A DNA stretch of 64,000 nt from Hydractinia symbiolongicarpus (taxonomy: Eukaryota; Cnidaria; Hydrozoa; Anthoathecata; Hydractiniidae): contig NC_079887.1 in assembly GCF_029227915.1 (NCBI RefSeq), positions 18,785,650 to 18,849,649 on the forward strand, given 5' to 3'. Under the pieces are notes generated by a model. The model saw only the letters and a list, made by a program, of their open reading frames with translations. It did no database searches and was not told the origin of the DNA. Below are positions 1 to 8,236 of the stretch, piece after piece. Made by a program: the position numbers and the translations under genes. The first letter of the stretch is position 1. Each line of letters starts with the position of its first letter.

Positions 1-864
1 TTATCAATAGCAGGAATAGTCAAAACATCTCCTTCTAATTCTGTTAACTTTTTGAGATTTAATTCATCCTTTAAACTATTTTCTGCGAAAATATAAACAG
101 CATCAGCAGGAACAGTGTTAGAATCAATCAACCGTGAAGTTAAGAGTGACATGTTCTGTTCTGTTACACAACCAGTTCTCGCATTATTTAAAAGATCAAC
201 AAATTTATTATCACCTTGTTGGCGCAAAATTTCAGTGAGCTCAAAAAGTTGAAAATTATTCCATGGATGACATAAATTCAATAAATCCTCTTTGTAAGTG
301 GAAAAAACAGGCAGCTGACGAATAAGTGGTAACTGATATAAATCACCTACTACTAAGATTGTTAATCCTCCAATTGGAACATTATTTATTTCACAGAGAC
401 GCTGATGGATATGGTGAAGTCTGATGTTAGACACCATGGAAAGTTCGTCAATTATTACTGCCTTCATTTCAGCATATTTGCCTGAATGAACACCTTAATT
501 TATCACTTAATTTTCCCAAAGTTACAGATTTGCTTTGAATTGAAATACCAAAAGCTGCGTTTATTGTTGTTCCATTTATGTTAATTGCAGCAATGCCTGT
601 AGGCGCAATCTTTAAAACTTTTACTTTATCAGGTAACCGGCATGACAGTTGAAGGTCTTTATAGGATTTGCCCACACCTGCACCAAAAAAATGTAAAGGC
701 TCGATGATGTGTTTTGAAAGTGAGTTTTCAAATTTGATCTTCTTTTTCGACCAGGAATAGACCGTTTGAAAAAGTTCTTTTTGTTGAGAGTTTAATGATT
801 GAATTAAATTATTCAAAGAATCATCCTCCAGAAAACGATGTCGGGGCAGAAGCGACTGAGTCAA
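1..864 (-). pseudogene. Helitron-like / PIF1-type DNA helicase, helicase core (broken, 3' end beyond window)
   Basis: Translation of the minus strand gives the core of a superfamily 1 PIF1-type helicase of the kind fused to Rep in Helitron-like transposons; such enzymes unwind DNA during rolling-circle transposition. Visible motifs in order: Walker A GAGVGKS (codons 684-664), APTGIAAINING (about 606-572), Walker B IIDELS (DE codons 449-444), a GDLYQLPL motif (about 350-323) and a TEILRQQ motif near 220-240. The reading frame changes between about 495 and 475: the upstream part terminates at 469, and the Walker B part is open in another frame from about 490 to base 1. The Walker A region looks shortened, lacking the usual LTG before GAG and part of the following linker. 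The gene continues off the left edge. It is an old, inactive copy. Family assignment is firm; the exact Helitron clade is not. Confidence 0.85.
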
Positions 865-872
865 AAAGAACC

Positions 873-894
873 GTTAGGGTTAGGGTTAGGGTTA
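873..894 (+). repeat. Short interstitial telomere-type repeat, G(TTAGGG)3TTA
   Basis: Three perfect TTAGGG units plus a partial one lie inside the decayed helicase gene. Helicase-like coding sequence is present on both sides: an acidic linker at 895-1127 and the LNNLIQSLNSQQKELF segment at 770-815. On the minus strand the block contributes a stop codon to the helicase frame. TTAGGG is the usual animal telomere unit. The block is far too short to be a chromosome end. Confidence 0.9.
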
Positions 895-1835
895 AAATGG
901 TGCATCAGACACAGCATCATCATTTTCATCATTACTTAAAATACTGAGGTTCAACAATGCTTCATCAAGCTGATCTGCATTTGGTTCAAATACTTTTCTG
1001 TTTTCAGTAACAATTTCTGAAACCTCAGGCTGCAATAATTTTTGACAATAACTGCCATCGACTTTCAAATCTTTGTCGCTTCGAAAAGGAAAAAAAAATA
1101 TAGGAGATACTGAGCATACTTTTCTGGTTACAACACATCATTTGGTATATGATACCTTAATACCTGTCGTGAAGATCGGCATTTCAATATTTCATTTGAG
1201 GAAGACATCAGAGTAAGAGAGCGAGGAAGACTTAAAAATTCTTGATCACAGTTGGGAACACTGTCGGGTAACACATCCGGCTGAGAATCATTTTCATCTA
1301 TATCTCTAAAAGGAACAAAATAATATGCAAGAAACATCGCTAAACATAATTCATCAATAATGGCATAACGCCCCTTGAAATTTCGATCAGGCCTGTCCAT
1401 ATAGCGATCAGCCATGTTTTGTTTGAAAACATCAGTACTTTCTGGGTCAAGTTCATCAATTTCAGTTTCAGATTTACACATCCTACTTTGTTCTGAAGGT
1501 ATATTAGTGTTGACATATATGGTCTTAGGAGAGCATTTTCGAAGCCATAATTCAGGTAAACAATGGTACACTGCTTCTTGCAAAGAAACTTGCCTGGATG
1601 TGGCATAAGCAGATGCTAACTTATACATGCCTTCTTAAGCCTTCAACTTCATATTTTTAATTTCTTTTGAAGGTTGTAGCAATGCTTGAGATGAATCAGA
1701 TTCAGATTTTGATAAATATGCAGCCATGTACGACACGAATTGTAGTAATTGAAAACCGGCTGCAAATCCATATTCGCTTTCCATGCTCTCAACATCACAG
1801 GATTGTAATTATTGATAAAACAGGAATTAGGAAGG
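895..1835 (-). pseudogene. Helitron-like helicase, central region (broken)
   Basis: This is the same minus-strand gene upstream of the helicase core. Conserved blocks in order: NNYNP and NMDLQPVFNYY (about 1810-1760), YMAAYLSKSE (about 1745-1715), VSLQEAVYHCLPELWLRKC (about 1605-1545), STDVFKQNM (about 1435-1405), then YAQYLLYFFFPFR (about 1115-1075) and VFEPNADQLDEALLNL (about 995-945). These match the region between the Rep part and the PIF1 helicase in animal Helitron-like proteins. Damage seen: a 1-base frameshift near 1750, a TAA at 1637-1635, a TAA at 1130-1128 with homology continuing in the same frame beyond it, and the telomere-type block at 873-894. The segment is cut at 1836 by the inner transposon, and its upstream continuation lies at 6607-6734. 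The Rep HUH domain was not seen. Confidence 0.8.
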
Positions 1836-1841
1836 CTATAC
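1836..1841 (+). repeat. Target-site duplication CTATAC, left copy
   Basis: The hexamer CTATAC directly abuts the left inverted repeat and recurs exactly at 6601-6606 beside the right one. Bases outside both copies differ, so the duplication is exactly 6 bp. Confidence 0.93.
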
Positions 1842-1935
1842 TACGATGGCCCACAAGGGTCACAGTGCGAGAATTTTTTACACACTGCGCGAGAATTCTA
1901 AAATGTGCGAGAATTTTCCACTACACTGCGCGAGA
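1842..1935 (+). repeat. Left terminal inverted repeat
   Basis: Ninety-four bases pair with the reverse complement of 6507-6600, with four mismatches counted by eye. It contains GCGAGAATT motifs and the sequence GGGTCACAGTGCGAG. Confidence 0.92.
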
Positions 1936-2020
1936 GCTTATAAACTATGCGAGAATTTTTTTGTACACTGCGCGAGAATATTCAACAATGCGCGAGAATT
2001 TCCAAATATTGCGAGAAAAT
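1866..2020 (+). repeat. Left subterminal GCGAGAATT motif array
   Basis: About eight copies of GCGAGAATT or GCGCGAGAATT variants occur at roughly 20-bp spacing, starting in the TIR and continuing inward to about 2020. The right end has the same motif in opposite orientation. Such arrays are often transposase-binding sites; that role is inferred here. Confidence 0.75.
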
Positions 2021-2164
2021 TTATATAGACTGGACGAAAAAATATTTTAAATATCGCAGGCCTACATATCATCGATCTGGTCTTTAAAATTAATTTTCTT
2101 TCGCGCTTTTTTTCTCTTTTAATGGAAACAGCATGGACTTTCGAAAGCATAGCTCGAAGCCATA

Positions 2165-3487
2165 ATGCCTATACCAACGCACTTGCCATGCATTTCAGTG
2201 AGTGTTAACAGTGATCGTGATTCTTTGATATCGCAATACTTCTCTCAAGACATGACAAATCTTGAAATAATATCTTTTCTTGCAATTCATCACAGTATTT
2301 ACATAAGTTTGTCAACATTGAAAAGAAGTTTAAGAAAAATGGGCTTGAGACGACGCATTGGTCAGTACGAGTCCAGAGAGGAAGTGATTCAAGCGATTTC
2401 AAGTGAATTGACTGGAAGTGGAAAGTCACTAGGTATTATAGCATGAGTATACGAACAGGACTTAAATTTTTTAATGTCTTGTTCCCAAGCATTTTCTACC
2501 AGGCGTGAAAACTGTTATTACAGTTGTTTACTTTTTTTAGGCTACAGAAAGCTGTGGAAGGCCATAAAGGCAAACGGAATACCAGCCAGAAGATCATCTG
2601 TCATGGAAATTTTAAAAGAGTTGGATCCAGTAGGAGTTGAAAGTCGCGCAAAGAAACGGTTGAGGCGCCGAATCTACAGCGTACCTGGGCCAGATTTTTT
2701 ATGGCACTTGGACGGGCATGACAAACTGAAGCCCTACGGTTTCAGTATACACAGTTGTATTGACGGGTTTTCCCGCCGATTAATTTGGCTCGAAGTTGGA
2801 CCCACAAATAAACGACCAGAAGTTGTTTCCAACTATTTCTTAGAAGCTGTAACCCAGTTGAACAGACTACCTACTAGAATAAGAAGCGACGACGGGACCG
2901 AGAACAGCATAATCGAGGCCATTCAGATATGCATGAGGGCTGATCACACGGATGAGTATGCTGGTCTCGGCAGTTTCATCGTGGGATCCTCTCCGAACAA
3001 TCAAAGGATTGAATGTTTTTGGTCGCAGTTGGCCAAGGATAGACCAATGTGGTGGAGAGAGTTTTTTGCAGAGCTTTCTGGGATGGGCTATTTGAATGGT
3101 GGCAATGTATTGATTGCGCAATGCGCTCGTTTTTGTTTCATGCACTTGATTCGAAAAGATTTAGATGATATGGCGGTGCGCTGGAATCAACATATCATTG
3201 CACCGAGCAGAGGTTCAACCCTACCACGCGGACGTCCAGATACCTTACATTTTATACCAGAGCTATACAATAGCAAATCATACAAGAAATTTGTTGACAT
3301 TAGTGACATCAGCGAATTCAACGATCCTACATTTGCTATTGCTGTTGCAGACAACGAGCCTGAGTTTATTGAATTTGCAGACACAGTCCTTGCAATGAAA
3401 GGACACCCAAATGGACGTCCAAGTACAATTCAGCAAGCCTTAGAAATATACTTTCTTTTACTTGATGCTGTAGCAGAATTTATGTAG
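2165..3487 (+). CDS. DDE integrase-type transposase, two exons, intact
   Basis: Exon 1 is 2165-2432, intron 2433-2540 (GT...TTTTTTTAG, 108 bp), exon 2 2541-3487; the join gives a continuous 404-residue protein (codon G90 spans the junction). Residues about 17-60 form a helix-turn-helix-like DNA-binding region (IISFLAIHHSIYISLSTLKR followed by LRKMGLRRR). The catalytic core follows a basic KRLRRR stretch and shows a DDE pattern: D147 in WHLDGHDKLKP, D206/D207 in RSDDGTEN, E247 in NNQRIECFW. This matches the integrase-core family widespread in animal genomes and related in layout to IS3/retroviral-type integrases. It would cut and join the element's ends in the nucleus. No stop or frameshift is seen. 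The start is the first ATG in frame with the HTH region; an upstream non-coding exon cannot be excluded. AATAAA signals follow at 3594 and 3631. Confidence 0.88.
2433..2540 (+). other. Intron of the transposase gene
   Basis: Donor CTAG|GTATTA and acceptor CTTTTTTTAG|GCTAC flank 108 bases with in-frame stops. Removal joins LG to YRKLW in one frame, as in relatives of this family. Confidence 0.85.
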
Positions 3488-3904
3488 ATAACAATGTAAC
3501 AAGTTGGTGTTGAAAAATACAGATGTAATCTTGAAATCTTCAATCTTGAAACAAAATGTTTAATACATTTGAAACAGCTGTATTAAAAGTTAAAATAAAA
3601 AACAAAATAGAAGAATGGTCCATTATCAATAATAAAAAGCACTGATTCAGCTTCATTAAAAATAAAATACAGAACAAAATAGAGGAAAGAAAATCTGTGT
3701 CATTCAGAATTAAAACACAACAAAAACAGAAGACAAAACAAAAGACACCCCCCCCCCCCCCCCGTGTCAACGGCTATGAAAAACACAATTCAAGCATTGT
3801 CGTGGGCAATATTTGCAAAGCTAAATGATGTTTTAAAAAATATGCTAATTCAAAAAACAATAGAATACCACTGATAAAATATACTTATCAAACAATAAGT
3901 ATTT
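3488..3904. other. Spacer between convergent genes, with a C16 run
   Basis: This A+T-rich spacer separates the 3' ends of the transposase and HECT-like genes. It holds AATAAA hexamers on the plus strand (3594, 3631) and a mononucleotide run of 16 C at 3748-3763. No coding signal was recognised. Confidence 0.8.
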
Positions 3905-6333
3905 TTAAACAATGCCAAAGCCCGGCGAATTAATAATATCTTCGGTAATGTTTCTAGAAAATTTTGACCCAGTATATCTTGGTACAACCGGAAAAGTGAG
4001 CTGATACTGACATGTCGAAACACTGATTCTTCCCTTTCCAGTTATATGATCAAAAAGAACTTTGATTTTTTCGTTATTAGGTACAACAGTAGAGCCTGTG
4101 AGAAACATCATAACAACGCCTAGTGAAAGTTTTTTCTCTGATTTAGCACTCTCTTCTGTTTTTTCATTCTCGACATCCGATAGGGTGAAAGTTTTAACAG
4201 TGATAGACTTACCGTGACCCAATTCATCGAGGAAGTTTTTTCAATTGTAAAAAATATCTTCCTCTAGGGAAGCTTTATCACTTTCGTTCGAATATGTTAC
4301 ATCAAAACAGGACTTGATAACCTCAGGATCAACAAGATCTTGGTTGTAAGTGAATAACTTTATGGCTTCCAAAGGATGCTTTCTAAGCAGATCAAGAACA
4401 CCAAAAGCTTCAAGTCCCTTTAAAAATTGCTGAATTTCCTCTAATTGCATAGATATTATGATGTGGTGAGCCCCCTTTTGCAATAAATCAGTTTTGTCTG
4501 CTTGTTTCGGACATGGTTTGTTGTAACCATAGTCAAATCGTTCATGGAAACGTTGAACTTGAGACTGAAATTCTGCTTCTTTATCACAATTTCTGATATT
4601 TTCAAGTTTAATTTTGAGGTCAATGCTGGGTATGTCATCAATGCAACATAAACAGTCTTTATGCCCTGAAATAGATTAAATAATCTCAGGCATAAACAAG
4701 AAGTCAATATCAAAATTTGCCAAATAATTCACTGAAACACATGAAAACAAGGCCTTTTATAAAGCTTCCATACATCAACACTAATGTAAACCAAACGCCA
4801 CCTTGGAAATCACATGTTAGTTAATCCTTAGACTCACCGACCCTGAACCTTTAAAACCTTATCCCCCCCCTCTCCCCCCAAACAATGTCGAAATGTACAT
4901 ATTTCATGAAGCAGTAAAATGAAATGAAGGCAAAAATAGGTTTTCGTTTTTAAGAACTCACCCACTATAAAGCCACTGAGACCAGCACTGAAGTATGGTG
5001 GATTGCAACCATGTAATAAAGATAATGACACAAATTTTCCAAAAAACATATATTGATCTTCTGTTAACTTTTGCAGATCATGGATAAAAAATTCATTATT
5101 TTGACGGCCATATGTAAGTTTACCAATTGTGCTTTGATAAAATAGCGATATTAACTCACGAGTAGGACCACCTGTGTCTACACCAGCTTCCTTACCACCC
5201 ATACTGGTGAATTCTACCTTGAAAGGAGACAATTCAGCATCTGAAAAAAACACCTCCATTTTTTGCATAACATCATTAAATACACATCTTCTTCTGATAT
5301 TAACAGTTACTTTACTTTTTTTCATGAACTTCGCTGACAAAACATTCAACTCTTTCTCCAAGTTTAATTTTGGTGAATTACTAGATAAAGGTTTAATACG
5401 TTGTTCTCCCAAATTTTTGATAGATCTGTCAGTAATATTTTCATTGGATGGTTCTTCGGATGTTGATCCACCTTCAGAGTCAAATGAATTCTTTTGACTA
5501 TCTTTCTGCAATGACTGTTCAAACTCCTTATCTTGCTTACATCTGATGCAAAACCTGAAGTAAGTGCCCGAGCATGTGTCACAAATTTTTCTTTTCAAAG
5601 CAGGGCCAGCAGCAGTAATAGGCTCAGAATCAGAGAGTGACATACAATCATCATTTTAATCATAATCAAAATAATTTTCAAGCTCTGGACCATTATCATT
5701 TAAACTAGTTCTCAAAACAAACCATGTTTTTGATGGAAACAAACCCCTTTCTTTAAGATAATCTGGAATACTGTCCCGTAAGTTGACTGTAGTACCGGTA
5801 ACATCTTCCAGTTTTGCAGTCACTTCTAGTCGGTCTTCATTGAAACAGTTCTTTCCACACACACCAAAATAAACATCCAGACTTTTGGTCAATAAATGCT
5901 CGAAAGTTTGATTCTCCTGATTTAAAGCAATGAAACGGCTTCCTCCTCCCTCTGCTTGTTTCACATTTATCCAATTTCCTCCAACCTTTCTCATCCACCT
6001 TACTTGGATTCTAATATCCTTTTTATTTGTTGAAGCATTGCCAGCAGCACGAACACTTTTTTTGGTTATCTTTGTCAACAAAGTGCTCAATCTGGTAGTG
6101 ATGTTTCCATGTCTCTTCTGTTCGTTCTTGATATCACTGGATTCTCCATTACAAGCTTGGTCTTGGTCTTGTTTTGACAAAATACTTCTTTCAATTTCTT
6201 CTTTCACCTCTTTCCTGACTTCTTCCTTAACTTCTTCCCTCACTAAACGTCTGAGTACAGAATCCATTTTCAATTTGGAAAAAAAACAGAACAACTTTGC
6301 TCTCACCCCGAGATACCTAAATAAATCCTCCAT
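3905..6333 (-). pseudogene. HECT-type E3 ubiquitin ligase-like gene carried by the transposon, with two in-frame stops
   Basis: Exon 1 runs 6333-4962, intron 4961-4666 (GTGAGT...TTTCAG), exon 2 4665-3905. From the N terminus: a Lys/Glu-rich coiled-coil-like stretch (about 6265-6180), a domain with GGGSRFIAL and LDVYFGVCGKNCF that I know only as a recurring N-terminal region of such proteins, a CxxC-x7-CxxC zinc-binding-like motif (about 5583-5539), the HECT N-lobe (GVDTGGPTRELISLFYQS near 5184-5130) and the C-lobe ending SPGFGIV. The putative catalytic Cys is in STCQYQLTFP (codon 4012-4010). HECT enzymes accept ubiquitin on this Cys and pass it to substrates. Two stops lie in the continuous frame: TAA 5658-5656, and TGA 4243-4241 where related proteins appear to have Trp (IFYNxKNFLDEL). 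The family resembles G2E3-like invertebrate proteins. The start (first ATG, 6333) is uncertain. The TAA could instead separate two genes. Confidence 0.75.
4666..4961 (-). other. Intron of the HECT-like gene
   Basis: The minus-strand donor G|GTGAGT (4961) and acceptor TATTTCAG|GG (ends 4666) enclose 296 bases, including C-rich runs at 4863-4879. Joining gives FIVG-HKDCLCCIDD in one frame, consistent with a HECT N-lobe passing into its next segment. Confidence 0.75.
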
Positions 6334-6458
6334 AAATGGTATGGGAGGCGCTGTGGTGGAGTTCAACCTCGGTTCCAGGATACTGCAGATAAACTTCAGA
6401 CCAAGGTCTGTAAAATAGCATAAATTTGATTTTCATAAGAAACTTTCTAACACAAATA

Positions 6459-6580
6459 TAAATTCTCGCGCACAGTTTCGAAATTCTCGCGCACAACAGT
6501 TAGATTTCTCGCGCAGTGTAGCAGAAAATTCTCGCACATTTTAGAATTCTCGCGCAGTGTATAAAAAATTCTCGCACTGT
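6459..6580 (-). repeat. Right subterminal AATTCTCGC motif array
   Basis: The motif AATTCTCGC, the reverse complement of the left-end motif, and close variants recur about six times between 6459 and 6580, partly within the right TIR. Its mirror arrangement to 1866-2020 supports a shared function in end recognition. Confidence 0.75.
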
Positions 6581-6600
6581 GACCCTTGTTGGCCATCGTA
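6507..6600 (-). repeat. Right terminal inverted repeat
   Basis: The reverse complement of this segment matches 1842-1935 over 94 bases with four mismatches. The outer end is GGCCATCGTA. Confidence 0.92.
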
Positions 6601-6606
6601 CTATAC
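6601..6606 (+). repeat. Target-site duplication CTATAC, right copy
   Basis: This is an exact copy of 1836-1841, abutting the right TIR. On the minus strand it reads GTATAG and encodes part of HLYS in the interrupted helicase frame. Confidence 0.93.
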
Positions 6607-6734
6607 AGATGAACCTCAAAGTCCTCTGAGGTTGGGATAGACAATGATTTATAATATTTATTTTCATTTGTATGTAATTCATCTAGAAATTGGAAAAGCG
6701 TGGAGATTTTGCTGACGCATGCAAAACAGACCAT
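6607..6734 (-). pseudogene. Helitron-like helicase, upstream fragment separated by the transposon
   Basis: The minus strand is open from an ATG at 6734 to the transposon end and encodes LFQFLDELHTNENKYYKSL and then IPTSEDFEVHLYS. Joining base 6601 (target copy kept once) to 1835 continues in the same frame as LPNSCFINNYNP, a conserved block of Helitron-like helicases. This shows it is the upstream part of the gene at 1-1835. How far the gene extended beyond 6734 is unclear, since I see no recognisable continuation at 6735-6877. Confidence 0.72.
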
Positions 6735-6877
6735 TGTATTTTCTCATAGTTGATTGGATAAAAAACAAAAGATTCTGGCGATGAGTTTCTGAACGCGTGA
6801 TCCAGCCCATGGATACACAGACCTGAGAGATCAGGTTTTTAGCTATATTCGACGGCAAAGAAAAAACGCGTGTGATA

Positions 6878-7156
6878 CTAGAAACTGGTTACCCAGTTAA
6901 TTAAAAGAAATGGAAGAAGCTCTTGCTTTTGGGCAATAGCATGCATTATGTATTTGCTGTAAAAAATTGTGTAAAAATCGTTTTCTACCTTAGCTTTGAT
7001 AGGGCGTCGGAATATTCTCCAGCGAGAAGCTAATATGCCAAAAGTGTTTTCGATGGTTCTACGTGCCCTGGATAATCGGTAGTTAAATACCTTCTGAGAC
7101 GCGGACAAGTTGCCAGGATATGGTCTCATCAGTCAAGGCTTTAAAGAGAAATCTCC
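6878..7156 (-). pseudogene. PIF/Harbinger transposase C-terminal fragment
   Basis: The minus strand encodes LMRPYPGN, then [26 protein letters not shown] (about 7090-7010). This is the signature of DDE_Tnp_4/HARBI1-type nucleases, where the E of IENTFG is the third catalytic acid. Homology begins upstream as GDFSLKP, followed by an in-frame TGA (7135-7133) where relatives usually have an aromatic residue before LMRPYPG. Downstream of RRPI the match fades and the frame stops at 6878. The first two catalytic Asp and the N-terminal half are missing, so it is a dead remnant. It lies just outside the Helitron-like fragment; no Harbinger TIRs were identified around it. Confidence 0.8.
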
Positions 7157-7282
7157 AACGCGCAAATTTGTTTTGTTTTTTTTCACCTGTTTTCGAGAAC
7201 CAGTCTTTAACTTGTAGAAGAGTTGCTGCGCCTCTTTAAACTTCTAAAAGCAGATCTTTAACAACTCCTCTCCTTAAATCAC

Positions 7283-7309
7283 CTCAATATTATTCCAATC
7301 TGTTCCATG
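7283..7309 (+). repeat. Inverted repeat arm 1 (partner 7506-7532)
   Basis: The reverse complement, CATGGAACAGATTGG then TAATATTGAG, matches 7506-7532 with a 2-base difference between the two blocks. The spacer is about 196 bp. Arm 2 lies inside the MITE-like element, arm 1 outside it. Confidence 0.75.
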
Positions 7310-7434
7310 TTTTTATTTTCGAAATGCTTAGCAATAGGCAATTGGTACAGCAACCATTTCTACTTCACTGATTGCCTTACTCTTAAAATTACAAATATGT
7401 TCAGTTTATTAATGAATACATTCTTCTCAAAGTA

Positions 7435-8234
7435 CCTAAGTGTACAAATTTTCGTGAGGATTTATTTTCGCGAGCTAAAAATAATTGCATTTCGCGAAAT
7501 TAAATCATGGAACAGATTGGCCTAATATTGAGATTTTTTAATTTCGCGAATCAATTGTGTTCAAAAATTTTGCGAGGATTTATTTTCGCGAATCGAGGCG
7601 TTTCAAAAATTTCGTCAGAATTTATTTTTGCGTAACAGACAAAATATGGTATCAAATATATGTCAAATGCGCCTGGAATGAATGAAACTCATCCTTGTCC
7701 CCAGGTTTAAATGAAGAGGTTATAAATTTTTCTACTTGTTTATCACTTATATTATTTTGAGTATTATATTTTTACAAAGGTTAGACCATAGATTATAATG
7801 GGATCTTTTCTTGAAAAATAAAACATGCCTAAATGTCTATGTACGGCCAAAAAAGAGGAAAACTTCAAGGGAAGTGGAAAAACCATCAAAAGGATGTAAA
7901 GATATACAAAACTTCTTCCAAAAAAGGCGAAGGAAAAACGAGACTACACAAAGAAAAGTCCAGAAAAAAAACTTCCAGATACTGATTTCGCTGTTACTAT
8001 TGGCTGAAGTGACTTTTTATATATTTTTATTGGGATACTTTTTGTACTTATTTTGATATAACTAATACTTTGGAACGAAATGGTGAAAATCAAAAAAAAG
8101 GATTCATTTTCGCGAATCAAGGCTTTTTAAAAATTTCGCGAGGATTCACTTTCGCGAATTGCCCATTTGGTAATATTTTGCGAGGATTTAATTTCGCGAA
8201 TTTGGGCGAAAATCGCGAAAATTTGTGCACTAGG
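7435..8234. mobile_element. MITE-like non-autonomous element rich in TTCGCGAA motifs
   Basis: Imperfect terminal inverted repeats are visible: CCTAAGTGTACAAATTTTCG at the left, and CCTAGTGCACAAATTTTCG in reverse complement at the right (ends 8234). They are flanked by TA on both sides (7433-7434, 8235-8236), giving an 800-bp element. Both ends hold repeated ATTTTCGCGAAT/GCGAGGATTTA motifs; a roughly 40-bp direct repeat recurs at 7573-7616 and 8098-8143. A small open frame at 7811-8056 (plus) encodes a Lys/Arg-rich stretch with KDIQNFFQK and a hydrophobic tail. I do not recognise it and do not call it a gene. The two-base duplication is weak evidence by itself. Confidence 0.55.
7506..7532 (-). 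repeat. Inverted repeat arm 2 (partner 7283-7309)
   Basis: See the arm at 7283-7309. This copy is followed by GATTTTTTAATTTCGCGAA, part of the TTCGCGAA motif cluster. Confidence 0.75.
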
Positions 8235-8236
8235 TA

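Larger units (their letters stand above)
1842..6600 (+). mobile_element. DNA transposon with 94-bp TIRs carrying a DDE integrase-type transposase and a HECT-like gene
   Basis: A complete 4,759-bp element. Its ends are inverted repeats beginning TACGATGGCC at 1842 and, in reverse complement, at 6600, flanked by a 6-bp direct duplication. Inside are an intact two-exon transposase (2165-3487, plus) and a convergent HECT-type gene (6333-3905, minus). The ends carry repeated GCGAGAATT motifs on the inner side. The element sits inside the decayed Helitron-like helicase gene, whose frame joins perfectly across the target site. The transposase has an rve/IS3-like DDE fold signature, so my best guess is the eukaryotic IS3-like class (Repbase name IS3EU). 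That name is from memory and was not checked. Integrity of ends, duplication and transposase suggests insertion more recent than the decay of its host gene. Confidence 0.92.

Noticed and set aside
873-894. A true chromosome end
   Set aside because: Only three and a half TTAGGG units, with gene sequence continuing on both sides.
1414-1608. Small plus-strand frame opposite the helicase
   Set aside because: Shadow of the minus-strand helicase homology.
1846-2050. Plus-strand open frames across the left transposon end, and their mirror at 6447-6682
   Set aside because: They are produced by the TIR and GCGAGAATT repeats and have no protein similarity. Only the part outside the element (6607-6734) is real coding remnant.
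5174-5497. Plus-strand frames at 5174-5497 and 5930-6418
   Set aside because: Antisense shadows of the HECT-like gene.
7811-8056. Basic protein with KDIQNFFQK, resembling a PCNA-binding motif
   Set aside because: The key Gln is replaced, the frame is short, lies inside a MITE-like element and has no other support.
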